NCBI RefSeq assembly: GCF_017368475.1
Contig: NZ_JAFNJE010000003.1
Span: forward strand, 124,001 to 188,000
Reading direction: 5' to 3'
DNA: 64,000 nt
DNA from: Alteromonas sp. 5E99-2
GTDB lineage: Bacteria; Pseudomonadota; Gammaproteobacteria; Enterobacterales; Alteromonadaceae
Position numbers and translations under genes: made by a program. The notes under the pieces were generated by a model. That model searched no databases. It was not told the origin of the DNA and saw only the letters and a list, made by a program, of their open reading frames with translations. Each line of letters begins with the position of its first letter. Position 1 is the first letter of the stretch. Positions 36,680-47,231 of the stretch are shown piece after piece.

Positions 36680-39316
36680 ATGGCAAAATCATTGGTGATC
36701 GTGGAATCGCCGGCTAAAGCAAAAACGATAAATAAATATCTTGGCCAAAATTTTATTGTTAAATCTAGCGTTGGACATGTAAGAGATCTTCCAACTAAGG
36801 CATTGGGGAATGTCGCTCCCAAAAAGCCAGCGAAAGAACTTAAAACGCTTTCAGATAAGAAACGAGACGACTATTTAAAGAAATACGATTATCAAAAATT
36901 AGTTGATCGTATGGGTATTGATCCGCAAAACGATTGGAAAGCGCACTATCAGATTTTGCAAGGCAAAGAAAAAGTTGTATCCGAACTTAAAAAGCTAGCA
37001 AAAGACGCTGATACTATATATCTCGCAACGGATTTGGATAGAGAAGGGGAAGCAATTGCTTGGCACCTTCAGGAGTTATTGGGGACCAAAGGCAAAACGT
37101 ATCAGCGCGTTGTATTTAACGAGATTACAAAAAAAGCCATAACAGAGGCGTTTGACTCACCAGGTGAAGTCAACACCCACAGAGTTAACGCGCAGCAAGC
37201 TCGTCGTTTTCTAGATCGCGTTGTGGGTTTCATGGTTTCGCCTTTGCTTTGGAAAAAAATCGCTAGAGGTTTGTCGGCGGGGCGGGTTCAATCCGTAGCA
37301 GTACGCCTTGTGGTAGAGCGCGAAAGAGAAATAAAAGCATTTGTTCCTGTAGAGTTTTGGGATATTCACGCTGATTTAAGCGCTAAAGCAACTAATTTGC
37401 GTATGTTAGTGGCTAAGCAAAATGGCAAAGCCTTTAAACCAGAAAATGAAAAACAAGCTTCAGCGGCTGTAGAAAAATTAAAGGGTGCGGATTACTCTGT
37501 GTTAAGCAGAGATTCGAAACCGACTCAAAGTCGTCCTTCTGCGCCTTTTATTACGTCAACCCTTCAACAAGCAGCAAGTACCCGATTGGGCTTCGGTGTA
37601 AAGAAAACCATGACAATGGCCCAGCGTTTATATGAAGCGGGGCACATTACCTATATGAGAACCGATTCAACTAATCTAAGCCAAGAAGCTCTTGATAGTT
37701 GCCGGGACTATATCTCTGAGCAATTTGGCAGTGCTTATTTTCCAGAATCGCCAATACGGTACGGTAGCAAAGATGGCGCACAAGAGGCTCACGAAGCTAT
37801 ACGACCTTCAAATGTATCAATTGTCGCAAGTTCTCTTAAAAGTATGGAGAGAGACGCACAGCGCTTATATGAGCTGATTTGGCGTCAGTTTGTTGCCTGT
37901 CAAATGACACCTGCGAAATATGATGCGACGACGCTACGAGTCGAAGGCGGCGAATTTGAGCTTACAGCAAAAGGTAGAGTACTTAAATTTGATGGCTGGA
38001 CACGAGTTCAACCTCAAATTAAGAAAAAAGGTGATGAAGAGCTTGCCTTACCTGATGTAAATCCTGGCGATAAGCTAAAACTAGAACAGCTTGATCCAAA
38101 GCAGCACTTTACCAAGCCAGTAGCGCGATTTAATGAAGCGTCTTTGGTAAAAGAACTTGAAAAAAGAGGCATTGGACGTCCTTCAACCTATGCAAGTATT
38201 ATCTCAACTATCCAAGACCGCGGTTATGTTCGTTTGGATACGAAGCGTTTTTACGCTGAAAAAATGGGTGAAATCGTTAACGATCGGCTAGTTGAAAATT
38301 TCGATAATTTGATGAATTTCGACTTTACCGCAAACATGGAGCAACAGCTCGATGATATTGCCGATGGAAAGGAAAGTTGGAAAGAAGTCCTAAATCGTTT
38401 TTACGGTGATTTCTCGAAGAAACTTGAAACCGCAGAAAAGTCTGATGAAGACGGTGGTATGCGTCAGAATCAGGCCATTCCAGCTGGCATAGAGTGTGAA
38501 ACCTGTGGCCGAGAAATGAATGTTAGAACGGCTAGTACAGGGGTGTTTTTGGGGTGCTCAGGTTACAACCTTCCTCCAAAAGAACGCTGTACTAAGACAA
38601 TGAATCTCACTGCGGGTGAAGAAGTCATCAATGTGGATGACGATGAAGAACTCGAAACAGAAGCGCTGCGTTCAAAACGACGTTGTGATATTTGTGGTAC
38701 AGCAATGGATAGCTATTTAGTTGATGAAACTAAAAAGTTACATGTGTGCGGGAACACGCCGACATGTGAAGGTATCTTTATTGAAAAAGGCACCTTTAAG
38801 CTTAAAGGGTATGACGGCCCTATTATTGAATGTGACAAATGTTCTAGTGATATGGAGCTTAAAAGCGGCCGTTTTGGTAAGTATTTCGGTTGCACCAGTG
38901 AGACATGTAAAAATACCCGTAAATTGCTTAAAAATGGTGAAGCAGCTCCACCGAAAGAAGACCCTGTGGACTTGCCCGAGCTTGAGTGTGAAAAATCAGA
39001 TGCTCACTTTATGTTAAGAGACGGCGCAAGCGGTATATTTTTAGCGGCTCATGATTTCCCTAAGCACAGAGAAACCAGAGCGCCTAAAGTTGAAGAACTC
39101 GCACGTTTTCGCTCTCGTATTTCACCTAAGTTTTATTATTTGGCAGACGCGCCGGCGAAAGATCCTAAAGGAAACCTTGCAATTGTTCGCTTTAGCCGAA
39201 AAACAAAACAACAATATGTTATGAGCGAAGACGATAAAGGTAAAGCGACTGGTTGGTCAGCCTTTTACGAAAACGGTAAGTGGGCAGAACAAGAAACGAA
39301 GAAGAAAAAGAAGTAG
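36680..39316 (+). CDS. topA: DNA topoisomerase I
   Basis: Type IA topoisomerase that relaxes negative supercoils, 878 residues (E. coli 865). The Toprim domain begins [17 protein letters not shown] and has the [13 protein letters not shown] acid cluster. The active-site Tyr is in [12 protein letters not shown] (about residue 325). Three C-terminal zinc-ribbon modules are visible: [27 protein letters not shown] and [14 protein letters not shown] (about 605-760). A basic tail ends KKKKK. The upstream 278 bases, shared with astB, contain no promoter I can name with confidence. A YaiL-type gene follows after one base. Confidence 0.98.
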   Translation: MAKSLVIVESPAKAKTINKYLGQNFIVKSSVGHVRDLPTKALGNVAPKKPAKELKTLSDKKRDDYLKKYDYQKLVDRMGIDPQNDWKAHYQILQGKEKVVSELKKLAKDADTIYLATDLDREGEAIAWHLQELLGTKGKTYQRVVFNEITKKAITEAFDSPGEVNTHRVNAQQARRFLDRVVGFMVSPLLWKKIARGLSAGRVQSVAVRLVVEREREIKAFVPVEFWDIHADLSAKATNLRMLVAKQNGKAFKPENEKQASAAVEKLKGADYSVLSRDSKPTQSRPSAPFITSTLQQAASTRLGFGVKKTMTMAQRLYEAGHITYMRTDSTNLSQEALDSCRDYISEQFGSAYFPESPIRYGSKDGAQEAHEAIRPSNVSIVASSLKSMERDAQRLYELIWRQFVACQMTPAKYDATTLRVEGGEFELTAKGRVLKFDGWTRVQPQIKKKGDEELALPDVNPGDKLKLEQLDPKQHFTKPVARFNEASLVKELEKRGIGRPSTYASIISTIQDRGYVRLDTKRFYAEKMGEIVNDRLVENFDNLMNFDFTANMEQQLDDIADGKESWKEVLNRFYGDFSKKLETAEKSDEDGGMRQNQAIPAGIECETCGREMNVRTASTGVFLGCSGYNLPPKERCTKTMNLTAGEEVINVDDDEELETEALRSKRRCDICGTAMDSYLVDETKKLHVCGNTPTCEGIFIEKGTFKLKGYDGPIIECDKCSSDMELKSGRFGKYFGCTSETCKNTRKLLKNGEAAPPKEDPVDLPELECEKSDAHFMLRDGASGIFLAAHDFPKHRETRAPKVEELARFRSRISPKFYYLADAPAKDPKGNLAIVRFSRKTKQQYVMSEDDKGKATGWSAFYENGKWAEQETKKKKK

Positions 39317-39317
39317 T

Positions 39318-39866
39318 ATGAAAGGTTCTTTACAAGATCAATTGTTAAAAGCTGGTTTGGCAGACAAGGGGTCTGCTAAGCAGGCCCGTGCTGAAAAAAG
39401 AAAGCGTCAAAAGCAAAAGAAAAAGGCGGCTCCAGAATTATCTGAAGCGCAATTAGCTGCGGAAAAAGCAGCAGAAGAAAAGCGCAACAAAGACAAAGCA
39501 CTTAATCAGGCTCAACAAGAAGAAAGAGAGAAAAAAGCCCTTGTTGCTCAAATAAAACAACTCATTGAAGTTAATCGTCAATCGTTTAACCGAGGCGATG
39601 TTGTGCTGAACTTTACCGACGACAATGTGGTAAAACGCATGTATGTCACCGATGCGATACACACGCTTGTTGTGGATGCGCGGCTTGCTGTGGTTAAGTA
39701 TGGTGCTGATTACGCTTTGGTTCCCGTTCCAATTGCTGACAAAATTGCCGAACGAGATAGTTCGTTTGTTGTTTTTCGAGCTGATGACAGACCAGAAAAT
39801 GAAGCTAAATCAGAGGACGATGATTGGTACGCAGAGTACGACATTCCCGATGATCTTATGTGGTAG
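39318..39866 (+). CDS. DUF2058 (YaiL-type) protein
   Basis: A protein of 182 residues. The N-terminal half (about 10-90) is a Lys/Glu/Ala-rich coiled coil (KQARAEKRKRQKQKKKAA and onward), and the C-terminal half matches DUF2058 (NFTDDNVVKRMYVTD, then YALVPVPIADKIAERD). Homologues are described loosely as nucleoprotein or polynucleotide-associated, with no proven function. It starts one base after the topA stop, and a GNAT gene follows after 14 bases, so all three are probably one transcription unit. Confidence 0.9.
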   Translation: MKGSLQDQLLKAGLADKGSAKQARAEKRKRQKQKKKAAPELSEAQLAAEKAAEEKRNKDKALNQAQQEEREKKALVAQIKQLIEVNRQSFNRGDVVLNFTDDNVVKRMYVTDAIHTLVVDARLAVVKYGADYALVPVPIADKIAERDSSFVVFRADDRPENEAKSEDDDWYAEYDIPDDLMW

Positions 39867-39880
39867 GGCAGTAGAAGGTT

Positions 39881-40339
39881 ATGGAAATTGAAGTAGACTA
39901 CCTAGAAAGTGACGATGTCATTGGTTTACTTCAAGAGCACCTGCAAGATATGCACGCAACGTCCCCGCCAGAAAGCGTTCATGCGCTTGATGTCAATGGC
40001 TTAAAATCCCCTGAAATAACCTTTTTTAGGGGAACTGTTCATGGGCAGTTAGTGGGTTGTATTGCAATTAAACACTTAGAAAATAACGAAGCCGAAATTA
40101 AATCTATGCGTATTGCCAATGAATACAGAGGGCATGGATACGCCCGGCAACTGCTAACCCATATTATCGAATATTCTAAAACGCTAAATCTTACTCGGCT
40201 CAATTTAGAAACAGGCAGTCAGACATTTTTTGATCCGGCCCGCGCACTCTATTTCAAGTTTGGGTTTAAAACCTGCCTACCTTTTGCTGATTATAAAGCC
40301 GATCCAAACAGCCATTTCATGTCTCTTATTCTTGACTAA
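39881..40339 (+). CDS. GNAT family N-acetyltransferase
   Basis: A protein of 152 residues with the GNAT fold. The acetyl-CoA pyrophosphate loop is RGHGYARQLL (about 85-94), preceded by AEIKSMRIANEY and followed by LNLETGSQTFFDPARALYFKFGF, as in the YsnE/PhnO type. The acyl acceptor is unknown. The ATG at 39881 has AGAAGG upstream. Its 3' end overlaps the following nucleotidyltransferase-like gene by eight bases. Confidence 0.88.
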   Translation: MEIEVDYLESDDVIGLLQEHLQDMHATSPPESVHALDVNGLKSPEITFFRGTVHGQLVGCIAIKHLENNEAEIKSMRIANEYRGHGYARQLLTHIIEYSKTLNLTRLNLETGSQTFFDPARALYFKFGFKTCLPFADYKADPNSHFMSLILD

Positions 40340-40886
40340 TTCACATCAACGTATCACAAGATGGATAGAAAACGACCCACTCAGAGTAGAGGTTTTAACT
40401 GCGGCTAAAACCCTCAATCTAAAGAATTGGCACATAGGTGCGGGTTTCGTTAGGAATTTGGTGTGGGACAAGCTTCATGGTGTTAACACAACTCAGTTAA
40501 ATGATATCGATTTGATTTATTATGATGAAGATAAGAGTAGCGCAGAATTAGATCTTTATTATGAAAATCAATTAAAGGAAGCTATGCCAATAAATTGGTC
40601 GGTAAAGAACCAAGTCCGTATGCACATACGCAATAACCATCAACCTTATTTACACATTTCAGATGCTATTAGCTATTGGCCCGAAATAGAAACAGCCGTG
40701 GCCGTTAAATATAATGAGAATAATGTCTTGGAGTTTGTTGCGCCGTTTGGCTTAGAGCACTTATTTAGCTATACGATAACTCAGAATAGTAAAAATTGTG
40801 ACTCCGACATATTCAATGCCAGAGTTAAAAATAAAGGGTGGTTATCAAAATGGCCCAAATTGAAGGTAATAAAAAACGCGACATAA
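40332..40886 (+). CDS. Nucleotidyltransferase-like family protein
   Basis: A protein of 184 residues. The sequence HIGAGFVRNLVWDKLHG followed by LNDIDLIYYD is the GS-x-DxD-type pattern of a minimal nucleotidyltransferase family (as in COG3575 proteins); here the Gly-Ala-Gly-Phe loop and DID pair are seen. I chose TTG at 40332 (MTNSHQRI) overlapping the GNAT stop, because upstream residues in the same frame lie inside the GNAT gene and look non-coding. Substrate unknown. The stop falls inside a hairpin terminator. Confidence 0.7.
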   Translation: MTNSHQRITRWIENDPLRVEVLTAAKTLNLKNWHIGAGFVRNLVWDKLHGVNTTQLNDIDLIYYDEDKSSAELDLYYENQLKEAMPINWSVKNQVRMHIRNNHQPYLHISDAISYWPEIETAVAVKYNENNVLEFVAPFGLEHLFSYTITQNSKNCDSDIFNARVKNKGWLSKWPKLKVIKNAT

Positions 40887-40902
40887 AGCCGCGTTTCTTA
40901 TT
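40874..40902. terminator. Bidirectional terminator between the nucleotidyltransferase-like gene and rne
   Basis: AAACGCG (40874-40880) pairs with CGCGTTT (40890-40896) around a 9-base loop, with an A-run before and CTTATT after. It overlaps the stop codon of the plus-strand gene and lies 17 bases from the rne stop. Confidence 0.7.
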
Positions 40903-40918
40903 AATCAAACTGACTTAC

Positions 40919-43759
40919 TTAACTGTCTTGCAGCAAATCTTTTTGAACAGGCTCTTGTTCTGCTTTAACTTCTTCTACAGCTGCTTTTTCACCATACAAT
41001 TCCGTAGGGTTAAATGCAGCCGCTTCTGCTCTAGACGTCGCGTTTGCTTGACAAGCAATACTGTCAGACTTAACAATCGCAGGTCTCGCTTCATCGGCTT
41101 TAGCAGTTAAAGGTACGTCTTGAAAATTAGCTTCCAATTCCGTAGGTCTTTTAGCCGGATGAGATGCCGAACGTGCAAAACGATTGAAAACAGCGAAGGC
41201 TTTAGGGGCTTCAGCCACCTCTTCTTTTGTTGAAGGTTTGGCATCTTCCACAGGTGCTTGGCTTTCAGTTTCTACCGCTTTTTCTTCCGTATTAGGAGAT
41301 TCAACAACAGGTGCCTCATCTACGACTTTAGCAGGTTCTACAACAGGCGCATTACTCGCATCTTCAACTACGGGAGTTTCAACTGGCGCTGTAGGCTCGG
41401 TTTGAACTTGTGAGCTTAGGTTCAGTTCTGCTTGTGCTGGCGATGTTTCGTTAGCAACTGGTGTTTCAACAGCATCTTCAACGGTAGTTTCACCAGACGT
41501 TTCAGTATCTTGCTTTTTACGTTTTTGTCCAGCGGCTCTTACATGGCGAGGACTACGACGGTTTCTGCTTTTTGGTGCATTTTCTGACGATGCTGATTGC
41601 TCTGAATCCGTAGTTGATACAGTTTCAGCAACTTCAGTGTTTGCAACAACGTCTTGTGTGTCTTTGACTACAGCTTTTGCCGCTTTAGGTGCCGTATTTG
41701 CCGTTTCAAGGTTTTGACTTGGAAGGTCATTAACCTGTTGTTCCACTGCGACTTCGTCGTTCACCTTAGGCGCACTGTCTACACGAACAGAGTTACGCTT
41801 ATCACGTCGCTGTCTGCGTTCTTGTACCTTTTTCTTCTTAGGAGGCTGACCTTCAGGTTTTTCTGTTCGAGTACGCTGTTGTTGCGGCTTATCCGATTTT
41901 TGTTGTTTCGGTTGGCGTTGCTCGTGCTCATCTGAATCGTAATTGGACTTACGTTTCTTGTTCTGTTGATTGCGACGACGATCATTATTGCGCTGGTTTC
42001 TATTTTGGCCATTGCGATTACGATTGCGATTATTTGGCTTTTTAGTTGGTTCCGGCTCAGCTTCAGGCGCAAATAAGCTCGATAACCATTTTGATACTTT
42101 GGCTATTAAACCGTCTTCAGATTTCGCTGAAGACGTCGGCGCAGTTTTCGATGGTTTAGGTGCTGGAGGAGGAGACATACCTTGTAAAGCAGGCTCTTCT
42201 CTGCGTTTTACAGTTTGTTCTGTAATAGTAGAGGTTTCTTCTTCCACTTGAGTTAACGTGGCATTATAGCTCGGCTCGCTCAGAGTTTCGTCTTGGCGTC
42301 TTCTCGTCACTTCGTACTTAGGCGTTTCAAAGTTCGGGTTAGGCAATATTAAAATATCAACTTTGTGACGTTCTTCTAAGCCCTGCAACGCTTTGCGTTT
42401 TTCGTTGAGCAAATAAGTTGCTACTGGAACTGGAAGCTGAGCTTCAATTTGTCCCGAGTTTTCTTTAATGCTCTCTTCTTCTAAGATACGAAGCACAGAA
42501 AGAGCTAAAGACTCATTGCCACGAACCGTTCCGTGACCAGAACAACGAGGACATACTGTATGTGCAGACTCACCTAGACTTGGACGTAAACGTTGGCGAG
42601 ACATTTCAAGCAAGCCAAATCTAGATATACGGCCTAACTGTATACGCGCACGATCAGCTTGTACCGCATCTTTCATTCTATTTTCAACTTCGCGCTGATG
42701 GCGAACAGGCGTCATATCGATAAAGTCGATAACCACCAAACCACCTAAATCTCTTAGGCGTAATTGACGAGCGATTTCGTCAGCCGCTTCTAAGTTTGTA
42801 TTAAAAGCTGTTTCTTCAATATCTCCGCCTTTTGTCGCTCTAGCAGAGTTAATATCAATAGACGTTAATGCTTCTGTTGGGTCAATAACGATAGAGCCAC
42901 CAGAGGGCAGTCTTACTTCACGTTGAAACGCTGATTCGATTTGACTTTCAATTTGGTAATGACTGAATAAAGGGACATCGCCACGGTATAGCTTGATACG
43001 CTTAGCAAAATCAGGGCGCACCAACTCAACATGTTTCATCGCTTTTTCATAAACGTGAGTTTTGTCGATAAGAACTTCGCCAATGTCTCTGCGTAAATAG
43101 TCTCGTATTGCTCTTACGATAACATTACTTTCTTGGTGAATTAAAAACGGAGAAGGGCGCTCGGCAGCAACTGCTGAAATTGCATTCCAGTGGTGAAGTA
43201 ACACAGATAAATCGTGTTCCAACTCTTCGAAAGATTTTCCAACACCTGCAGTACGTACAATTAAACCCATGCCATCAGGTAACTGAAGCTTGTTTAAGGT
43301 TTGTTTTAATTGTGTTCTTTCATCGCCTTCGATTTGACGAGATATTCCGCCAGCACGAGGGTTGTTAGGCATTAGAACGAGGTAGCTACCTGCTAACGAC
43401 AAGAATGTGGTTAAGGCTGCGCCTTTTTGACCGCGTTCTTCTTTATCAATTTGGATGATAACTTCTTGGCCTTCTTTCACAACATCTTTAATGTTAGGGC
43501 GGCCTTCGAAGCGGTATCCGTCAGGAAAATAAGTGCGTGCAATTTCTTTTAAAGGAAGGAATCCATGACGATCTGCGCCGTAATCTACAAATGCTGCTTC
43601 AAGACTAGGCTCTACACGCGTAATCTTACCTTTGTAAATATTTGCTTTCTTTTGTTCGTGTCCAGGACTTTCTATATCGAGATCATAAAGTCGTTGCCCA
43701 TCTACTAGGGCAACACGCAACTCTTCTTGTTGAGTTGCGTTGATTAACATTCTTTTCAT
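40919..43759 (-). CDS. rne: Ribonuclease E
   Basis: Endoribonuclease that starts mRNA decay and matures tRNA and 5S rRNA; 946 residues. The catalytic half (about 1-510) has the S1 domain ([24 protein letters not shown]), the DNase I-like core ([14 protein letters not shown] with the metal Asp) and the Zn-link CPRCSGHG (about 406). A short amphipathic helix ([13 protein letters not shown], about 550-563) is the likely membrane anchor. The disordered C-terminal scaffold has an Arg/Asn/Lys-rich RNA-binding block (about 575-660), a second basic block ([12 protein letters not shown]) and Pro/Glu/Val-rich sequence that probably binds degradosome partners. Preceded by a long leader typical of autoregulated rne. 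Confidence 0.97.
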   Translation of the reverse strand: MKRMLINATQQEELRVALVDGQRLYDLDIESPGHEQKKANIYKGKITRVEPSLEAAFVDYGADRHGFLPLKEIARTYFPDGYRFEGRPNIKDVVKEGQEVIIQIDKEERGQKGAALTTFLSLAGSYLVLMPNNPRAGGISRQIEGDERTQLKQTLNKLQLPDGMGLIVRTAGVGKSFEELEHDLSVLLHHWNAISAVAAERPSPFLIHQESNVIVRAIRDYLRRDIGEVLIDKTHVYEKAMKHVELVRPDFAKRIKLYRGDVPLFSHYQIESQIESAFQREVRLPSGGSIVIDPTEALTSIDINSARATKGGDIEETAFNTNLEAADEIARQLRLRDLGGLVVIDFIDMTPVRHQREVENRMKDAVQADRARIQLGRISRFGLLEMSRQRLRPSLGESAHTVCPRCSGHGTVRGNESLALSVLRILEEESIKENSGQIEAQLPVPVATYLLNEKRKALQGLEERHKVDILILPNPNFETPKYEVTRRRQDETLSEPSYNATLTQVEEETSTITEQTVKRREEPALQGMSPPPAPKPSKTAPTSSAKSEDGLIAKVSKWLSSLFAPEAEPEPTKKPNNRNRNRNGQNRNQRNNDRRRNQQNKKRKSNYDSDEHEQRQPKQQKSDKPQQQRTRTEKPEGQPPKKKKVQERRQRRDKRNSVRVDSAPKVNDEVAVEQQVNDLPSQNLETANTAPKAAKAVVKDTQDVVANTEVAETVSTTDSEQSASSENAPKSRNRRSPRHVRAAGQKRKKQDTETSGETTVEDAVETPVANETSPAQAELNLSSQVQTEPTAPVETPVVEDASNAPVVEPAKVVDEAPVVESPNTEEKAVETESQAPVEDAKPSTKEEVAEAPKAFAVFNRFARSASHPAKRPTELEANFQDVPLTAKADEARPAIVKSDSIACQANATSRAEAAAFNPTELYGEKAAVEEVKAEQEPVQKDLLQDS

Positions 43760-44223
43760 TGTATCTAGCTCTGTTTAAAACAGCCGCGTTCGATACAAAA
43801 CTAATTGACGAATACAGGTTGTAATCACGCAATCTCTCGACTGGATGGCCCTCAAGTTGTTTACCGTATTACCAATATAAATGGTGTCGGGAACGGCGCC
43901 CCTTAATACTTGTTTTCTATTATGCGAGCATTATTCTTTAAATGCTCGTGTCAAATTAATTCTGTAATAACAGCGGTCTGAAATTTATATAAATAATTAG
44001 CGTTAACGCACAAGTAGAAGGTTGATAAACCTTTATATTGTCCTCTTGTCTGCGCCACGTAAGTGCATTTTTGCACTCTTCTTTAATAACCGCTTTAATC
44101 GTCTACTGTGCATTTGTTATTAATGACACATTTTTTAGACGTTATTAAAACAATGTGAGTATCTCATTAATTTAATCGTTATGACAAGTCGCATAGCGTA
44201 TAAAAACACGTTAATATGCGCGG
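43760..44223 (-). other. rne/rluC divergent intergenic region with structured rne leader
   Basis: 464 bases without an ORF. It contains three perfect dyads: CGAGCATT with AATGCTCG (43925-43948, 8-base loop), AAGGTT with AACCTT (44018-44033, 4-base loop) and AGTGCA with TGCACT (44062-44077, 4-base loop). If the rne promoter at 44158-44187 is right, all three lie in an rne leader of roughly 390 bases. The E. coli rne leader (361 bases) also folds into hairpins that RNase E binds to shut off its own mRNA. The sequences are not obviously alike; the parallel is by position and structure. Confidence 0.6.
44158..44187 (-). promoter_or_regulatory. Possible rne promoter
   Basis: On the minus strand, TTGTCA (44187-44182), an 18-base spacer, then GATACT (44163-44158). 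It matches sigma-70 fairly well and would give the long leader expected for rne. Confidence 0.4.
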
Positions 44224-45168
44224 ATGACTGAAATAATCCAAAAATCTGTTGAATTTGTCACTATTGGCGAAGACAACGAGCAACAACGTATCGATAACTT
44301 CTTAAGAACCAAACTTAAAGGAGTGCCGAAAAGTCTTGTTTATAGAATTGTTAGAAAGGGCGAAGTTCGAGTAAACAAAAAGCGCATTAAACCAGACTAT
44401 AAGTTGGTTAATGGCGATATTGTTCGCATTCCTCCGGTAAAAATTACAGACTCTGAAAATGAATTACCTAGCGCCAATTTAAACCAAGTAAGTCAGTTAA
44501 ATGACTGCATTTTATATGAAGATGAACGCTTGATGGTAATCAATAAACCAAGCGGCATGGCGGTTCATGGTGGCAGTGGTTTAAAATTTGGGCTGATTGA
44601 AGGGCTTCGTTCATTACGTCCTAAAGCGCAATTTTTAGAGCTGGTTCACAGGCTAGACAGAGACACATCAGGGTGTTTGCTAGTCGCAAAAAAACGCTCT
44701 GCTTTACGTCATCTGCACGAACAGCTGCGTGAAAATAAAATGAGCAAGGTGTATCACGCATTAGTAGTTGGTAACTGGCCTAAAACCCGTTTTAAAGTAA
44801 AAGCACCTTTGAAGAAAAACACCCTTCAATCTGGCGAGCGTATGGTGAATGTCAGTCCAGAAGGAAAACCTTCTGAAACTCACTACCGTATTTTACAAGA
44901 GTTTACGTCATCCACATTGGTAGAAGCAAAACCAATAACAGGTCGTACACATCAAATTCGTGTACATTGTTTACATGCAGGGCACAGTATTGCCGGAGAT
45001 ACTAAATATACCTCAGCACAAGACAATGCATTATTTAATCACGCAAAATTAAATCGCTTATTTCTGCATGCGCGTTCTATTCAGTTCGTTCACCCATTAA
45101 GTGAAAAACAAATGAAATTTGAAGCGCCTTTAGGTGAAATGCTAGAAAGCGTACTGGAGAAGTTGTAA
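44224..45168 (+). CDS. rluC: 23S rRNA pseudouridine(955/2504/2580) synthase
   Basis: Pseudouridine synthase of 314 residues. An N-terminal S4 RNA-binding domain (QQRIDNFLRTKLKGVPKSLVYRIVRKGEVRVNKKR) is followed by the RluA-family core. The catalytic Asp is in VHRLDRDTSGCL (about 145-150), and the second motif GRTHQIRVH is present. RluC rather than RluD is supported by its place divergent from rne, as in E. coli. The HAD gene begins directly after its stop with no gap. Confidence 0.95.
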   Translation: MTEIIQKSVEFVTIGEDNEQQRIDNFLRTKLKGVPKSLVYRIVRKGEVRVNKKRIKPDYKLVNGDIVRIPPVKITDSENELPSANLNQVSQLNDCILYEDERLMVINKPSGMAVHGGSGLKFGLIEGLRSLRPKAQFLELVHRLDRDTSGCLLVAKKRSALRHLHEQLRENKMSKVYHALVVGNWPKTRFKVKAPLKKNTLQSGERMVNVSPEGKPSETHYRILQEFTSSTLVEAKPITGRTHQIRVHCLHAGHSIAGDTKYTSAQDNALFNHAKLNRLFLHARSIQFVHPLSEKQMKFEAPLGEMLESVLEKL

Positions 45169-45840
45169 ATGCCTTACCAATTACTTATTTTTGATTGGGA
45201 TGGAACCTTAATGGATTCCCAACAGAAAATTGTAACTTGTATACAAAGTGCGGCAGCGCAATGTGATGTAACGGTTCCTAGTGATAATGACGCAAAACAA
45301 ATCATTGGTTTGAGTTTGTTACCCGCGATAAAAAAGCTATTCGATTTAAATGGCAGTAATGAAGAAGAACTGGCAAACAAACTTGTAGCAGCTTATAAGA
45401 CGATTTTTTTAGAACAAGACCAAACCCCGTGCCTTTTATTTGATGGTGTGTTGGCTATGTTAGATGACCTGAAGGCAAGTCACTGTGATCTAGTCGTTGC
45501 CACAGGAAAAGCGAGAAGGGGATTAGAAAGAGTATGGCAAAGCTCTAATACCAAATCCTACTTCGTTGATTCACGTTGTGCAGATGAAGCTGAATCAAAA
45601 CCTTCTCCTGACATGCTTAAACAGTTACTGGCTGCTCGTAACGTAAACGCGGAAGATGCCATTATGATTGGCGATACTGCGTATGATATGGCTATGGCAA
45701 AGTCGCTTGGGATGACAAGTATAGCCGTCACATACGGTGTGCATGATATTGAATTACTTAATACGCAAACACCAACCTACACAGTAAATAGTGTAAAAGA
45801 ATTGCATTCTTTATTAACCAGTTTAATAACAGCGAATTAA
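45169..45840 (+). CDS. HAD-family phosphatase next to rluC
   Basis: HAD hydrolase of 223 residues, phosphoglycolate phosphatase/PGMB-like. Motif I is DWDGTLMDS (nucleophile Asp near residue 9), motif II VVATGKARRGL, motif III Lys in ESKPSPDML, and motif IV IGDTAYDMAMAKS. A helical cap lies between about 15 and 85. The substrate is unknown. It is in one unit with rluC, a pairing common in gammaproteobacteria. Its stop lies inside a shared hairpin with yceF. Confidence 0.9.
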   Translation: MPYQLLIFDWDGTLMDSQQKIVTCIQSAAAQCDVTVPSDNDAKQIIGLSLLPAIKKLFDLNGSNEEELANKLVAAYKTIFLEQDQTPCLLFDGVLAMLDDLKASHCDLVVATGKARRGLERVWQSSNTKSYFVDSRCADEAESKPSPDMLKQLLAARNVNAEDAIMIGDTAYDMAMAKSLGMTSIAVTYGVHDIELLNTQTPTYTVNSVKELHSLLTSLITAN

Positions 45841-45848
45841 TCGCTGTT
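45828..45848. terminator. Hairpin over the shared stop codons of the HAD gene and yceF
   Basis: AACAGCGA (45828-45835) pairs with TCGCTGTT (45841-45848) around ATTAA. Both convergent stop codons (45837-45840) fall in the loop. The T-run is weak, so termination efficiency is uncertain. Confidence 0.55.
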
Positions 45849-46463
45849 TGTTGAACTGGGTTTAGGCATGAAATTAAATATAGAGTGGTTGAGTGATTCT
45901 AGGCCTTGAGTGAGCCCAATCATTGGCATACCTATTAAGGCGTTAGGGTCGGTATTGTGAATAGCGTTAAATAAAGTAATACCCGCTTTTTCCATTTTAA
46001 AGCTTCCTGCACAATCAAATGGTTGGTCTATATCTAAATATTGAGCTATCTGTTCCTTTGTTAGCTCTCTAAAATCAACAACTGTAGTATCTAAGTGAAC
46101 GTATTCTTTATTTGTTTGAGTACATAAAAGGTATAAAGCTGTGTAAAAAGAAACGGAGTTACCACTGCATAGATTCAGTTGTATCACTGCTTTTTCTTTG
46201 GTTTTAGGTTTACCTAATATATGTATCTTTTCGTTTGTAGTGACTTCAGCAACTTGATCAGACCCCATAATAACGGCATTGTGATATTCGTTTGCGATAG
46301 CGTTAGCTTTTGAGGTAGCCAAGCGAATAGCGAGTGACTTCCCGTTTTCATTGGGTATAGGCGTTTCGTCAATATTCGGGCTTTTGAAGGAAAATTGGAT
46401 ATTTGCATCGATTAAACGTTGATGTCGGTAACGAGAACCCGATGCTAAAATCAATTGAGTCAT
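45837..46463 (-). CDS. yceF: Maf-like nucleoside triphosphate pyrophosphatase (YceF)
   Basis: Maf/HAM1-fold pyrophosphatase of 208 residues. The entry motif is LASGSRYRHQRL, then DETPI, KANAIA and GSDQVAE (catalytic Asp region). The YceF branch hydrolyses m7GTP and related modified nucleotides; placement in this branch is supported by its site between rluC and yceD, as in E. coli. It is divergent from yceD with 48 bases between starts. Confidence 0.92.
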   Translation of the reverse strand: MTQLILASGSRYRHQRLIDANIQFSFKSPNIDETPIPNENGKSLAIRLATSKANAIANEYHNAVIMGSDQVAEVTTNEKIHILGKPKTKEKAVIQLNLCSGNSVSFYTALYLLCTQTNKEYVHLDTTVVDFRELTKEQIAQYLDIDQPFDCAGSFKMEKAGITLFNAIHNTDPNALIGMPMIGLTQGLESLNHSIFNFMPKPSSTNSD

Positions 46464-46511
46464 ATTTATTTCTTTGACAGTAGGCTAAGTGACGTATATT
46501 ATGCGCGCGCT

Positions 46512-47033
46512 ATGCAAAAAGTGAAACTACCTCATCAAATAGATCCAGTTAAAAGTGCATTGCAGCGTTCTGATTACGAAGGCGTTGTAAATACAAGCGA
46601 CATGGTTCGACTCAATAACATTGTCGTTAGCAGTGACGATTATGTTGAAGCGAACGTACAGTTTTTAAAAGACGAACAAGGTCTTACTGTATTTCGCGGC
46701 AGTTTGATGACGTCAGTTGAACTTTTGTGTCAAAGGTGTAACGAGGCATTTAAGCAAAACTTAAATGTAGAATTTTGTTATAGCCCCGTGCAGGGGGAAG
46801 ATGAATTCGATTCGTTACCAGAAGCTTATGAACCCGTAGAAGTAGATGAACATGGGATGGTAAATCTGCTTCAGTTGTTTGAAGATGACTTAATGGTGTC
46901 TTTGCCACTTGTACCACGCCACGCAGAAGCGGAGTGCACAGTGACAGAAAGTGACATGCAATTTGGTCAACTTAAACCGGAAGATGAGCGACCCAACCCG
47001 TTCGCGGTGTTGAAAGAACTTAAGCGAGATTAG
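46512..47033 (+). CDS. yceD: YceD, DUF177 large-subunit rRNA accumulation protein
   Basis: A protein of 173 residues, the same length as E. coli YceD, starting MQKVKLPHQIDPVK; an upstream in-frame start at 46455 would add a non-homologous extension and overlap yceF. The VELLCQRCNEAF Cys pair and acidic C-terminal region are typical. DUF177 proteins affect 23S rRNA accumulation and are almost always next to rpmF. rpmF follows after nine bases. Confidence 0.93.
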   Translation: MQKVKLPHQIDPVKSALQRSDYEGVVNTSDMVRLNNIVVSSDDYVEANVQFLKDEQGLTVFRGSLMTSVELLCQRCNEAFKQNLNVEFCYSPVQGEDEFDSLPEAYEPVEVDEHGMVNLLQLFEDDLMVSLPLVPRHAEAECTVTESDMQFGQLKPEDERPNPFAVLKELKRD

Positions 47034-47042
47034 GAGTAAGTT

Positions 47043-47213
47043 ATGGCAGTACAAAAAAGTAAAAAAGCACGTGCAAAACGCGGTACTCGTCGTTCACACG
47101 ATGCGTTAACAGGTGCAACTCTATCTGTTGATGCAACGTCGGGCGAAACACACCGTCGTCACCATGTGTCAGCTGATGGTTACTACCGTGGCAAAAAGGT
47201 CGTTAACGGTTAA
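47043..47213 (+). CDS. rpmF: 50S ribosomal protein L32
   Basis: Ribosomal protein of 56 residues, starting [20 protein letters not shown] and ending KKVVNG; the length and sequence are the usual proteobacterial L32, the form without zinc cysteines. AGGAG lies just upstream of the ATG. It is in the order yceD-rpmF-plsX, as in E. coli. Confidence 0.98.
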   Translation: MAVQKSKKARAKRGTRRSHDALTGATLSVDATSGETHRRHHVSADGYYRGKKVVNG

Positions 47214-47231
47214 TCCGTAAGCGATTCTATT

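Noticed and set aside
41184-42251. Several open frames antisense or frame-shifted inside rne
   Set aside because: They come from the biased, repetitive codons of the disordered RNase E C-terminal scaffold.
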